Below, piece after piece: positions 45,153-56,596 of a stretch of DNA of 64,000 nucleotides. The position numbers and the translations under genes are program-made. This DNA is from Gossypium raimondii. Lineage: Eukaryota > Streptophyta > Magnoliopsida > Malvales > Malvaceae. The number at the start of each line of letters is the position of its first letter. Within the stretch, counting starts at the first letter, position 1. The notes under the pieces are model-generated. The model saw only the letters and a program-made list of their open reading frames with translations, was not told the DNA's origin and searched no databases. The stretch lies in contig NC_068567.1 in NCBI RefSeq assembly GCF_025698545.1, positions 6,944,001 through 7,008,000 on the forward strand, given 5' to 3'.

Positions 45153-47639
45153 TAGGGGTGAGCATTATATCGAATCGAATCGAATTGAAAATTTCCAAGT
45201 TAATCGAGTTTTCGAATCTCATTTTATCATCCTAACTTTATTTGAAGTTTTATCGAATCGAATCGAGTGAGATAGAAATCGAATCGAATCGAATCAAATT
45301 ATTTGTTCGAGTTAAGTTTAAAAATAAAATAAAATTATTGTTGTTTATTTTAATGTAATTTTTCAAAAAATAAACTTCTTTAAAGTTTTTAAACATAATC
45401 ATACAACAAAAATTGAAGTAAATAAGTGAATAAATAAAAGTAACACAACGTCAATCCAAATAAACAACATGATTCCAAATAAACAACAAAATAATACAAA
45501 AGATTATAATAAAAACATAAGTAAAAGTCCAAGTAAATAGCATGAGTCTAAATAAACAACATTATAATAAAAAACAAAACATAATGAAGAACAAAACAAG
45601 CATTGGATGTATAAAATAAGCAGACGAAAGAGAAATGAAGCACATTTAATTTCCTATTAAGTTGCATCATACCAAATCCCTAAATAAAATTGTAATGATC
45701 AAACTTTGTTGTGAAAATCATACAGCTACTTTAAAGATCTATTCCCCAAAAAAAAATACATAAACATAAAATATTCCAGCTTGTTTCTAGTTTCAACAGT
45801 TAAACATGCATAATCTCTTAGCTTACCATTGGCACTGGTGAAGATGATTTGTCAGACTTAGAAGACTTGCCTTCATCGTTGTTTCCCATGGTCAAAGCAC
45901 CAAAGGTGGAACCTTTTATAGAAGTTGGTTCACCTCTCTCTGTCAACTGCAATCAAGGAGAAACATGAAGCAAATTTTCTAGACAGCAATAAGAATGGCT
46001 CAGTAAAAAATCATACAAGCAAATCAATACTGATATTTAATTAGATCCAACCACTTGATTTAATATTAAAATTTCTGAACAAATGCTTTAAAGTATGCAG
46101 ATATCATCACAAATCATTCTACTTCCATATTACTCTCACAAAGCAGACAAATGGTTGTACAGGCGCAACGAATACTGCCTTCTTCAATGCTCAAAAGAAC
46201 ACCAAGAAATCACTGAAAGTCACATTCGTGTTCCTTGAATTGGCTTGATGCTCTCTACAAACAGTTAAGATTTACAGATTTCTACTTCCTGATGCTTAGC
46301 ATGTTTGATCTAATTCTAATCAGCTTATCATAAACAACTTTATAGAAATCCAAACAAGTGCAGTCTGACATAAATATTTGGGGCTTCATTGATATTAACT
46401 TATTCAACTTTCACCAAACTGTGTTGGAAAGTTTAGAATATGGATTTAATTGCACAATTGAAACTTGAAATTGTTAGTTACCTCAGGTGCTCATCTTATG
46501 AGTTAAATCCTATACTAGCAAGCTCGGGGAATATGACATAAACGTATAATTTACAAATAGGCTGCTTTCAAAAGTATTTACAACTGAACAGAGGATTTTA
46601 ATTTTTCTCCAAGAAAAAAAAGGTTTAATCCAGTTTCAAATAATACAAAATTTTCATGAACATAATAATTCCGCAAAGAAAGGAGGAAGAGAAAAACAGT
46701 GAATGGGAAAGATGGATAGCCCGGAAAATACATGGAAAGCCGAGGGTATAACCGTCTTTCAAGCACCCACACCATATCGAGATGGTAAAGGTCAAAGGAT
46801 GATAGCCAAAGAAACGATGCAATTTAAAAAGAAAAAAGAATCCGAAAAGATTAATCTGTCTTAATTAAAGGTCAAAAATATACATGAAAATACTGTCTCC
46901 AGCACGTTCAACAGCTGAACCAAACAAAACCTTCACGTAGTAATCAACTAAGCAAATAATAATAAGAAAATAGAAAATTTAACATGTAACTCTAATTTCA
47001 ACATACCTTAAAATCTGAAACCCGAGATTCTTCCTTCTCTTGGCTGGAAAACAATAATACAATTACAAATCAATATTAGATTATCTTCAATTAGGGAAAA
47101 AAAAGAAGTAGAGAAGAGAATTTGAAAAGAAATATTAGTCAAAAAGACTGCATTATCTTCTTCACTGAAAAAGATCGGGAATTCTTTTCTTTTAAAATTC
47201 GCGGAGAATAAGAGAGAAATAAAAGTTAACATACCTCTGATTTTGGAATTGGGTGGAGCCGTCAGCCGTGGAGGACCGGAGGTGGATCGGTGGAGGAGGG
47301 TGGACCGGAGGTGAAAATTTTCGAATTGGGGAAAAAAAGGAGGAGGGAGGGCACGGGCTTAGTTAGGGATTTTGGAAGAATGGAAGTGATTTTGTTTCAA
47401 CTTTTAATTTTTAAATGTAGTGTTTTTTAAAAATAAAAAATATATGTGGTGTATTTTAAAAATAAAAAATATAGTTTATATTCGAATTATTCGAGTTATT
47501 CGAATTCGAAAATTTAATTCGATTCGAACTCGAAATTCAAAAAAAAATTCGAATTGATTCGATTAACTCGATTCGAATAATTTGAAATTCGAAATTTTTT
47601 TCGATTTTTTCGAATCGAATCGAATTTTGCTCAACCCTA
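45153..47639 (-). mobile_element. hAT-like element carrying a captured bZIP-gene 5' end
   Basis: The terminal inverted repeats are TAGGGGTGAGCA and TAGGGTTGAGCA. Flanking octamers GTTGAAAG (45145-45152) and GTTAAAAG (47640-47647) agree at seven of eight. Subterminal zones (45165-45320 and 47480-47625) are packed with CGAATCGAAT repeats in opposite orientation. There is no transposase. The 2.1-kb interior instead contains gene-like exons with intact splice signals on the minus strand (45827-47380). Confidence 0.75.
45827..47380 (-). pseudogene. Captured 5' exons of a G-box-binding bZIP-like gene
   Basis: Three exon-like blocks are visible on the minus strand. The first is a GC-richer leader ending at 47235 (AATCAGAG|GTATGT). 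The second is a 37-base exon at 47043-47007 (TTTTCCAG acceptor, TTTTAAG|GTATGT donor). The third is an exon at 45946-45827 (ATTGCAG acceptor, CCAATG|GTAAGC donor). The third holds an ATG at 45889 in ACCATGGG context and 21 codons reading MGNNDEGKSSKSDKSSSPVP. That resembles the N-terminus of plant GBF-type bZIP factors, whose genes also have split leaders. No proline-rich or bZIP exon follows before the element ends, so only the promoter-proximal end was captured. The family assignment rests on a short peptide. Confidence 0.6.
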
Positions 47640-47647
47640 GTTAAAAG

Positions 47648-49246
47648 TGATTGTGAATTCATAATATATATTTTACTTTAATGTAAAGTACACGTATACT
47701 TATCTAACTTTTAAAAGTTTTAGCATAAAAATTATTTGCAAAATAAATACCCGCATTATAAAATTTGTTCATTTTGATCACTCATATTAAAATGAAAGAT
47801 TTATACTTTTCATTACTAGAACCAGTGTCATAAGTAGCTATAATATTTCTTTGGACCTTGAAACTTTTTTGCTTTATGAGGTTCTTCCTTTGAAACCGAG
47901 TTGTAATGGTTGGTACTCTAATTAACCTCCATCTCTACCTGGATATATGGCTGAAGGTGACTATGGTAATTGTTATAATTGTAAAATGAAATCTTGATAC
48001 AAAACTTAATAAAACTAAAATCTGTCATGTTATGTCATTAAGAACAAGACTATATCCAGAGGTGTACTTAAATCCATTGTTGGAGATAGTCCAGAAGGTT
48101 TTGATCTTTCAATAAAATAGTTAGTTTTTCTCTTAGTATAACTTTCGATAGGGATAGAAAATATATATGAGATAACTCTATTTCTTGGGAACCATTACCT
48201 CTTTAAATAGCTACTAAATCTATTATATTATACTAAAATGCTAAATATATTATGCTAATGAATCCTTTAGAAAGAAAATATATTTTGTTTAACTAGACTT
48301 GCAAGTAATCTCTTAGATTTTGTTTTAACTTAACTTGCAAGCAATCTTTTTAGAATTTGAGTCACACAATTCTAATAACTCAATCGACAGATACTATTCT
48401 TTTATCTAAGCGACAATGTGTTATTGAAAAATAAATCAATACATGTTTATATATGAAGTTGTTTTTGAAAAGTAGTTAGTTCTAAAAATCTACCCAATTT
48501 TTAAACTGCTTTTAGATTTTTAAAGTAAATTTTAGTTCTTAAAATTTAAAATAATTATTATTATCTTTTAAATTTTAAATTGTTATTATTATCATAATAA
48601 ATTTCCTATAAAAGATAATAATTTTAATAAAAATAAAAATTAAAACTTTAATAGGAAAATAAAATTAAAATATAATAATATTTTAAGAAGTATTTATATA
48701 AATACAATAAAAACATTTAAGGAGTAATTTTAAAACTAAAACTAAAATTAAAAGTAAAAATAAAGATATGATATATGATATATGATATATTGTATAAGAT
48801 TAGTATACACATACCTGTATATGTTGAGTATGTTTATTACGCTTAGACCCATATATAATAATTGATTATAATATAATATATATTATTAGTATAAATATAA
48901 TATTATTTTAAAATCAATATACGGGTATAATAATTATTTATCATGATCATCATAAATAATATAAGTTATGAATATTATTTAAAATAATTTTGATTAATAA
49001 TTTTATATCAATATTCACGGGTATTAATAATTATATATAATATTTATTTTAAAATTTATTTTTTAGAATAATAATTTATTGATACATAATATTAAGTTTT
49101 GTATACTTTATTAGTGCACGGATTAGATAATTATTCACATTATTGATATATTTATCATTATCAATTATTAATACTATTATATACTTAATTATTATTAAGT
49201 TTTGTATAATTTATAGCGTATATACTAATATCATACGATATGCACA
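47648..49246. other. AT-rich spacer with GATATAT microsatellite
   Basis: Very AT-rich sequence. (ATATGAT)n occurs near 48767-48792 and long A/T mixtures run to 49230. No gene or transposon end was identified. Confidence 0.45.
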
Positions 49247-49517
49247 GATTTGCATTCTGATGATTTCATTTCTTGTTTGGTTGCTCTCTATCTAGTATTG
49301 TTAATGATCTTGTTTGAGCAATTGCAGGTTGGAATCCCACGACTGAGGGATTCGTTTTAGTGTTTTCCTTGAAACTGTTGATTCTTTTAATTGTTTTTCT
49401 TTGTTCCGTTCTTTAATAAAGAGGCCGACTTTTGAGTTAAGAAAAAAAAACATCACTTGGCGCGAATAGGAAACCTTTAAAGTGTAAAGTTTTAACATTT
49501 ACAATATTTAATTCCAT
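49247..49517 (+). repeat. Duplicate of the LINE 3' end plus its flanking sequence
   Basis: This 271-base block matches 59309-59579 almost base for base. It includes the last ~200 bases of the LINE, its poly-A, the target-duplication word ACATCACTTGGC and about 55 bases of downstream flank (GCGAATAGGAAACC...AATTCCATT). The LINE body is absent. Because host flank is included, this is not an ordinary truncated insertion. Confidence 0.85.
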
Positions 49518-51847
49518 TTGTCGAAACCGTCTTTTTGAAAACAAAAATTTAGTTGTCGACTTTTAAAAATAAAACTGGAGTCGCCACCGATCCTTTATTA
49601 AGGTGTGACCGGCCCACCTCAAAATTATTTTGGTCTGCGAATTTTGAAAACAGGTTCGGGAGTCAGTTACGCACGAGGAAGGGTTAGCACCCTCGTAACG
49701 CCCAAAAATTGGTACCAAATTGACTATTTAATATCTTAGTGTCGAAAGTTAAAAAAAGATTTTAAAATAAGCTTGAATGATGAAATTTGCAAAAGGATAA
49801 TCAATTGTTCAAGTCATGTAAAGAAATCGAGTCCCAATACGTTAGGGTACAATTCCTCATAATCCCCAAACTTAAATATCACTTTTATTTTATACGAAAA
49901 ATCTTCATTTCGAGAAAGTAACATGCCACACCCAATACGTTAGGGCACAACAAGTTAAGTTCCCGAAAATGATTTTTATGCATTTTGAATAAAATAAAAA
50001 AAATATTCTCGGTCATTTAGGATTGACAAAGAAAATCAGAACCCAATACGTTAGGGCTCAATTTCCCTCGAGAATCCCAAACTTCCAATAATGCTTTTAT
50101 TCAAAAACCTTTAAATAAAATAATAACTTTGATGAATGATTAAAACCAAAGTATATTTTCAAAAGAGTATGTTAAAAGGTTAATATGTAATATGATACGA
50201 ATCCTCTAATTTACGGCATAAATAAATATTTGCAAATATATACATACAAATACACTATACAAGTAACTTGCAAATATGTGTACACATATATTTAATACGC
50301 CCATACAAGGATAAAAAAATGGAATGGAGTGTATCAATCAAAACTAATAAAACACATGCATATATATATATGTGAAAATAAAAATGTACAAAAGAAAAAG
50401 GTGTATTTGTGTAGATATTTACAAAAATAAAGACGTAAGTGAATCAAGCAAATTTATATTCACATATATTTAAATACACATATATGTATAACATATATAA
50501 TAAAAATATTTATAATGATTTTTGGAAACGGATGCGCGAATATGTTAAACATGCACATGTTATAAAACGCCTATGTATATATATAAAGTATATAGTATAT
50601 ATAGAAAAGGACAGTAAAATAAAAAACTATAAAATAAGTATGTGTGCGTAAAATATGCAACTTTATAAAAACTTAAATATACATATTGAAAATGTGTACA
50701 TATATTATATATATATGAAAATATGCGTGTATGCATAATAAGTACAGTAGTATTAATGATAGCAAACAATGTAATATAATGACAATAAAAAACAAATAAT
50801 TACACAAAATAAAAAAACAATCTTAAAAAAACGGATTAAATCGATCAAATGACGAAAAACAGGGGCGAATTCAAAAATAATAAAAGGTATCAATTCGAAT
50901 GTACGAGCAACAATGAGGGACTAAAAAGGAAATTATTCCTTCCCTCCCAAATGCCACACAGCGAAGTATCTAATTGTAGCAAAACTAAAATTTGCGTCCC
51001 AATTTTTTAAAAAAAGACAGGACTTAATTGAAACGTGTTGCAAGAGGGAGGGGCCAACTGCGCAATTTTCCCTTTGAAGCCAAACGCGCGGATCCTCCCC
51101 TTTGGGTCGGGTCACCGCGCGGGTCAAGGCTTAGACGAAACGGCGCTGTTTTACTTCATTACTTAAAACAGATTTTTTTCTTTTAAAAAAAACACTTTCA
51201 TCAGATTGTAAAGAGAAAGAAAAAAAAATAAAAAAAACTCCCTTTGCTCTGCTAGGGTTTCGTCCCTAGCATCATTGCACCGCCGTTCGTCGGCCTCCTC
51301 GCCAAAGCTCCGATCGCGACGGAGATGGCGACGGCGCGACGCTCTCGGGTAAGTTTCCTTCGTTCTTTTTGTATTATTATTTTACAAAACAAAAAAAAAA
51401 TCAAAAGAATAGATGAAAAAAAAAAAAAATAAAAACGATTCACCTTCAAGAAAAAAGAAATATTCTTTGCAAACTCAGTATTTCTTCCTATTTCTGTTTG
51501 TGTATTTTTTCCGATCCCCCTTATTTACAGATTAAATGGCCTTTTATAGGCCGAAAGGAAAATAAAATATTTTGCTTGTTTCTCGTTGCTGGACTCTTTG
51601 AGTTTGTTTTGGTTGCAGGTGTCGTGCGTGGAGCGACGTGGGGAGGCTGAAACGTGCTCGTGGAGGCCGAGACTTGCGGCAGTTAGGGGCTGTGGGAGCG
51701 GCGCATATGCAAGGCTGCTTAGGGTTTTAGTTGCTGGACTAGGGTTCTTTTCTTTTTGTTTTTGTTTTTGGTCTATTGGGCCTATGCGGGCCTGTATTTG
51801 TTGGGCTGTTAATTTGTTTGAACTTGGGTCAATTGGGCCCTATTACA
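49518..51847 (-). repeat. LTR of a third gypsy-type family (3' LTR in minus orientation)
   Basis: Bounded by TGTCGAAACCGTC and GGGCCCTATTACA. The adjoining interior read on the minus strand supplies a purine tract AAAGAGGGGCAGC directly before the LTR, so this is the 3' LTR of a minus-strand element. It contains three copies of CCCAATACGTTAGGG and a GC-rich leader-like segment with a good splice donor near 51350. The open frames at 51586-52081 have no domain. The opposite LTR is not in the window. Confidence 0.7.
49833..50056. repeat. Dispersed CCCAATACGTTAGGG motif, three copies
   Basis: Copies at 49833-49847, 49931-49945 and 50042-50056 are identical over 15 bases, about 100 bases apart. 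The motif is an imperfect palindrome (CCCAA/TTAGGG arms around TACG). Confidence 0.85.
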
Positions 51848-51972
51848 GCTGCCCCTCTTTGCTCGTTGTCGTGTAACGGGAACAGAGCAAAGACTAAAAG
51901 CCCAATTGTGCCAGGCCTTACTGAGCCTCGACTTCTTCGGTGCTTTTCTTCCTCAAGTAGCTTTATTCCTTC
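51848..51972 (-). other. Interior of the third LTR element, next to its 3' LTR
   Basis: CTGCCCCTCTTTGCTCGTTGTCG is the complement of the purine tract and its upstream region. The interior is interrupted by the solo LTR at 51973 and resumes at 54979. Confidence 0.6.
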
Positions 51973-54900
51973 TGTAACACCCCTTAACCGTATCCAACAC
52001 CGGAATAGGGTACGAGGCATTACCAAAACACATACACTTGTAAACGTATTTAACCGAGTTATAAAATTTCATCAAAATTAAAACTTTCAAAATAATTAAC
52101 ATGTTTCTATAACTTTTCACAATATATCCTCAAAATATTATAATCATAATAATTAGGGCCTCATGAGACCCGATACATACTCATGCAATTTAATGCTTCA
52201 TTTCCATTTCATTCAATTCGCAATTTCTCATGCTCATAATTTAAATCATATCACTAGCAATTTCCATTTAATTCACGTACAATTCAATGACATCAAATTC
52301 AAAACTAATACGTATTTACCATTTAACTCAATGTTTATTGATTATACCATTCAATAACACATTTATGAAATTCTCAATTTAGCAATGAAAATATCACTTT
52401 AGTTTGAATAACAACATCGTCTGATATAAATACACTACCACTTATCCATTTACTTTAATTTTTTCGGCCCATTTGTCACTTACCATCCTTAATCAAATTA
52501 GGAACGGTCACGTAAAATTGAGTACTTCACTTTCACTTTGCCATAGTATAACTATGGTCTTACGTATGATCACTTATCACTTGTCCCTGATCAGATAAGT
52601 GTAGCCACCTATCACTTTTCACTTTCCACTTGTCACTTGATCAGATAAGTGTAGCTGAAGCTATCACTTATCACTTTGTCACTTGATCAGATAAGTATAG
52701 CCAAGCTATCACTTATCACTTTGTCACTTGATCGATAAGTATAGCCGAAGCTATTACTTATCACTTTCCACTTGTCACTTGATCAGATAAGTGTAGCTAA
52801 AGCTATCACTTATCACTTTGTCACTTGATCAGATAAGTATAGCCGAAGCTATCACTTATCACTTTGTCACTTGATCAGATAAGTATAGCCGAAGCTATTA
52901 CTTATCACTTTCCACTTGTCACTTGATCGGATAAGTGTAGCTAAAGCTACCACTTATCACTTTTCACTTGATCGAAGTACTCAAATCCGCGTCCGCTCAA
53001 TTTGATCATTTATTCATATATCGGGCTTACCAACATGTGTTAATTCATAAACCATTCATGGTATTATTTCATGCCAAATCATATACTGAATATACCATAC
53101 ACACATACTATGAAACTTTATTTTCACACATGAGCTTAAACCATGACCAATAATGCACAAAAATAAGCATCATTCATATTTCATCGCTTATGAGTTATAA
53201 TCAAACATATGACCATTTATACACGAATCATTCATATATTTCCCAATTTTCCTCCTCCTCCTCTCCATTCCACATCCTTAATGTGTATAACACACTTAAA
53301 CAACATTAACCATAATTTCAATATTCACTAACATGTATATTCAAAGCTGTTTATCCGAGTCAGAGTCACTAAATTATTTTTATCCGGAGCTACAGAGCTC
53401 CAAATTAAGATCCGTTAATTTTACCTGAAACTAGACTCACATATCTTGATACCATAAAATTTTCATAATTTTTGGTTCAGCCAAATAGTACAGTTTATTC
53501 TTTAAAGTTTCCCCTGTTTCGCTGTCTGACAGTTCCGACCACTCTTCACTAAAAATTAATTATCTCATTGTACAGAATTCGGATGATGTTTTAGCTTGTT
53601 TCTTCTAAAAATAGACTCATTAAGGATTCTAACCATATAAACTATAACTCATAATCATTTTTTTTACAATTTTTAATGATTTTCCAAAGTCAGAACAGGG
53701 GAACCCGAATTCATTCTGACCTTGTCTCACAAAATCTATTATATCTCATGATTTACAATTCCATTGCTTACATCATTTCTTTTATAAGAAACTAGACTCA
53801 ATAAGCTTTAGTTTCATATTTTATTCATCCTCTAATTCAATCTCTACAATTTTTGGTGATTTTTCAAAGTTACACTACTGCTGCTGTCCAAAACTGCTTT
53901 AGTGCAAAATGTTGATTTCCATTTTGCCCCAAATTTCACAGTTTATACAATTCGGTCCTTTCTCAATTAACCCTCAATTAATCTAATTTTCTCAATTAGT
54001 ACTTTACTAGACATTATAAGTTGTTACACAACTATTGAAATTCAGAATTTCCACATATAACTCTATCTTCAAACTCTTTTACTATTAGGTCCCAAACATT
54101 CACTTTCTATTCAATTCTTTCAATAAAATCAGCATATGAACAATTTAAAGCTCTAATTTCATGCTAAATCATCATATACTTCCAGCACATATTCATATCA
54201 ACTTTCAACTTCTTTCATAAAATCAAAACTAATGAATTTAACAAGTGGGCCTAGTTGTAAAAGTCATAAAATACAAAAATTTCAAGAAATAGTCAAGAAT
54301 TGAACTTACTTGTAATAAAAATATGAAGAACCAGCTTGAAGAAGCCCTTCCATGGTGTTTTAGCTGATGAGAATTCAGAAAATGAAGAGAAATCTAGATA
54401 ATTCCACTTGGGTCCTAACTTTATTAAGCAAATTTTGCAATTTTCCAATTTTGCCCTTAATTCTCCTTACTTTCTTGCTGATTTCATGCCTCTGTTGTCC
54501 AGCCCAAATAGACCTTGGGTCTATTTGTCTTTTAAGCCCTCTTCCTTTTATCATTTAAGCTATTTAATCATTTCCCAAAATTTTGCATTTGTTACAATTT
54601 AGTCCTTTTGTTCAATTAATTATCGGAACTTTAAAATTTCTTAACCAAACTTTAATACTAACTTTTTAACACTCCATAAATATTTATAAAAATATTTATG
54701 GCCCAGTTTAAAATCCCCGAGGTCTTGATTCCTCATTTCGATTCTAATTATTTTAATATTTATTTCTAGTGCACTATTCACTATTTCAAAAATTTTCCTA
54801 ACTTCATATTTAACTTATACTTACTAAATTAATAATATTTTCTACCCATTTGTCGAATTTAGTAATCTCGAATCACCGTTCCGACACCTCTGAAAATTCA

Positions 54901-54978
54901 AGCCATTACATTTTTTTTTCGTCGGATTTGTGGTCCCGAAACCACTGTTCCGACTAAGCCTAAAATCGGGCTATTACA
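51973..54978 (+). mobile_element. Solo LTR (3.0 kb) related to the gypsy element at 24-35 kb
   Basis: Begins TGTAACACCCCTTAACCG and ends AAAATCGGGCTATTACA. The pentamer CCTTC is perfectly duplicated (51968-51972 and 54979-54983). Many blocks align with the 24-kb gypsy LTR (CAGCCAA...AGTACAGTTTATT, GTGGTCCCGAAACCACTGTT), but overall divergence is high. The tail is odd: a complete LTR-like end AAGCCATTACA occurs at about 54899-54909 and is followed by a T run and a second end. No coding interior is present. Confidence 0.8.
52570..52975. repeat. Tandem repeat of CACTTGATCAGATAAGT units in the solo LTR
   Basis: About eight units of roughly 46-60 bases carry TTGATCAGATAAGTRTAGC and ATCACTTATCACTT. 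The unit contains complementary words (CACTTATC and GATAAGT), so each can fold on itself. The array occupies the same relative place as the CCATGTC array in the related gypsy LTR but has a different sequence. Confidence 0.85.
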
Positions 54979-55283
54979 CCTTCCTACTGCATCTTCAGAG
55001 GTACAGGAATTAGCGTTTCAATCTACTCCACTGCAATGTCAGGGAGATAAGATTCGTATGCTGTAGCTTCTCAATTTGCTATCTTTAATCTGCTCCATTG
55101 CGACTTGTAGTTTCAATTTGTTCTGCTACAACTTAAAGATAAATCTGATGCGATCTACTCTACTGCAACTTCAGAGAGATGAGATCTGCGATTTTAATCC
55201 ACTCTATTGCAACTTCAAGGAGATAGGATTGGTTTACTTCAGTCTGCTCCACTACAACTTCAGGGAGATAAGATCTGCGATTT
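54979..55283 (-). repeat. Interior tandem repeats of the third LTR element
   Basis: Units like CAATCTGCTCCATTGCAACTTCAGGGAGATAAGAT recur five or six times with drift. The sequence then stops abruptly against AT-rich DNA near 55283, so the element is truncated here. No gag or pol was seen. Confidence 0.6.
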
Positions 55284-55728
55284 TAATATTATATAACATT
55301 ATAATAGTTAATTTTTTATTTTAATACTATTATACTAATTTATATAATAATCATATACCATATATGTTAATTAATTTAATATACATTAATGTTTATCATA
55401 TATACAAATATTACGTGTTTTAAATCAGATATAATTAATATTTATTATAAAAATTGATGCAAGTGTTTGCTTAATATTATAATTAATATATTAAAATTTA
55501 AGAATTTCAATTTTTATATTTACTAATATAATATATGTTAGTGTAAGTATACCAATAATTTTATATTATATATATTAATAAATATATTAGTATATTATAT
55601 AATATTATGTGTTTAATAATTAAAATTATGTATTTACAGAAATTTTAATATAATTAATGTATAAAAATTATTAGTATCAAATAATTGAATATTAATATTT
55701 TAATATATATATATATATATTATTTTTA
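55284..55728. other. AT-rich low-complexity sequence with (AT)n
   Basis: Nearly pure A/T, including an (AT) run at 55702-55720. No gene. Confidence 0.6.
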
Positions 55729-56444
55729 GGGTAAACTACCAAAATAGTCACTTTTGTTTACCTCGAGTTACATTTTAGTCACTAATGTTTGAAATGTTAC
55801 GTTTTAGTCACTTATATTATCACGTTGTAAGATTTTAGTCACTGAGCAGTTAATTGCCGTTAACGGTGTAACAGTAGGCTAACATGGCACATTAAATCAT
55901 CATTTAAAAGAAAAAAAATTTAGGTTAATTTATAAAATCACTCCCCATATTTTTTTCGTTTTGAGCAATTTAGATTTTTTTCTTTTATGTTTTTTTTAAC
56001 TTTCTTTTTTTTTTCTTTATTTTCCATTCTCTTCTGCTTCTCCCTCTATTTTCCTCCCTTCTCCATTTCTTTTAATGTAATTTTTCTATGTTTTTCGCTT
56101 GTTAAAACTAGTCCCTATACTTTTTTTTTTGAACATTTAATATTTTCAAGTGAGGTTAGCTTTTGAACTAGTTTTAACAAAAGAGAATGAGAAAATAGAA
56201 AAGTTCAAAGAACATAAAAGAAAAAAAATTAAAATTGCTCAAAATGAAAAAAAATATAGGGACCAATTGTAGGATTTAACTTAAAATTTTCGTTTGAAAT
56301 GATAATTTAATGTGTCACATCAGCTTACCGTTACACAGTTGACGGCAATTAATGACTCAATGACTAAAATATTACAACACGATAACGCAATTGACTAAAA
56401 TGTAACCTGAAGCAAATAAAAGTGACTATGTTGGTAGTTTACCT
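55729..56444. mobile_element. Mutator-like MITE with perfect 9-bp target duplication
   Basis: The ends GGGTAAACTACCAAAATAGT and its reverse complement (GACTATGTTGGTAGTTTACC) start inverted arms of about 190 bases. The nonamer TTATTTTTA is duplicated exactly at 55720-55728 and 56445-56453. The interior is pyrimidine-rich on one side and purine-rich on the other, extending the fold-back. It is non-coding. Confidence 0.85.
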
Positions 56445-56596
56445 TTATTTTTAACATACATGTGTTAAAAAGAATCATATATTTTATTAATTAATAAAAA
56501 AATTAAATGTAAAAATTAAAACAACATCACTTGGCATATCTATCAGCGGGTGAGGATGGTCTAGGAACGGTTTTCTATTAGCGTTTTTAGCATATC

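Noticed and set aside
50439-50769. Frames of about 70 codons rich in Tyr, Ile and Lys on both strands
   Set aside because: They come from (TATA)-type low-complexity LTR sequence and have no homology that I can recognise.
51586-52081. Two plus-strand frames of 96 and 101 codons
   Set aside because: They cross an LTR end, an LTR interior and the start of a solo LTR; no domain is present and composition changes at the borders.
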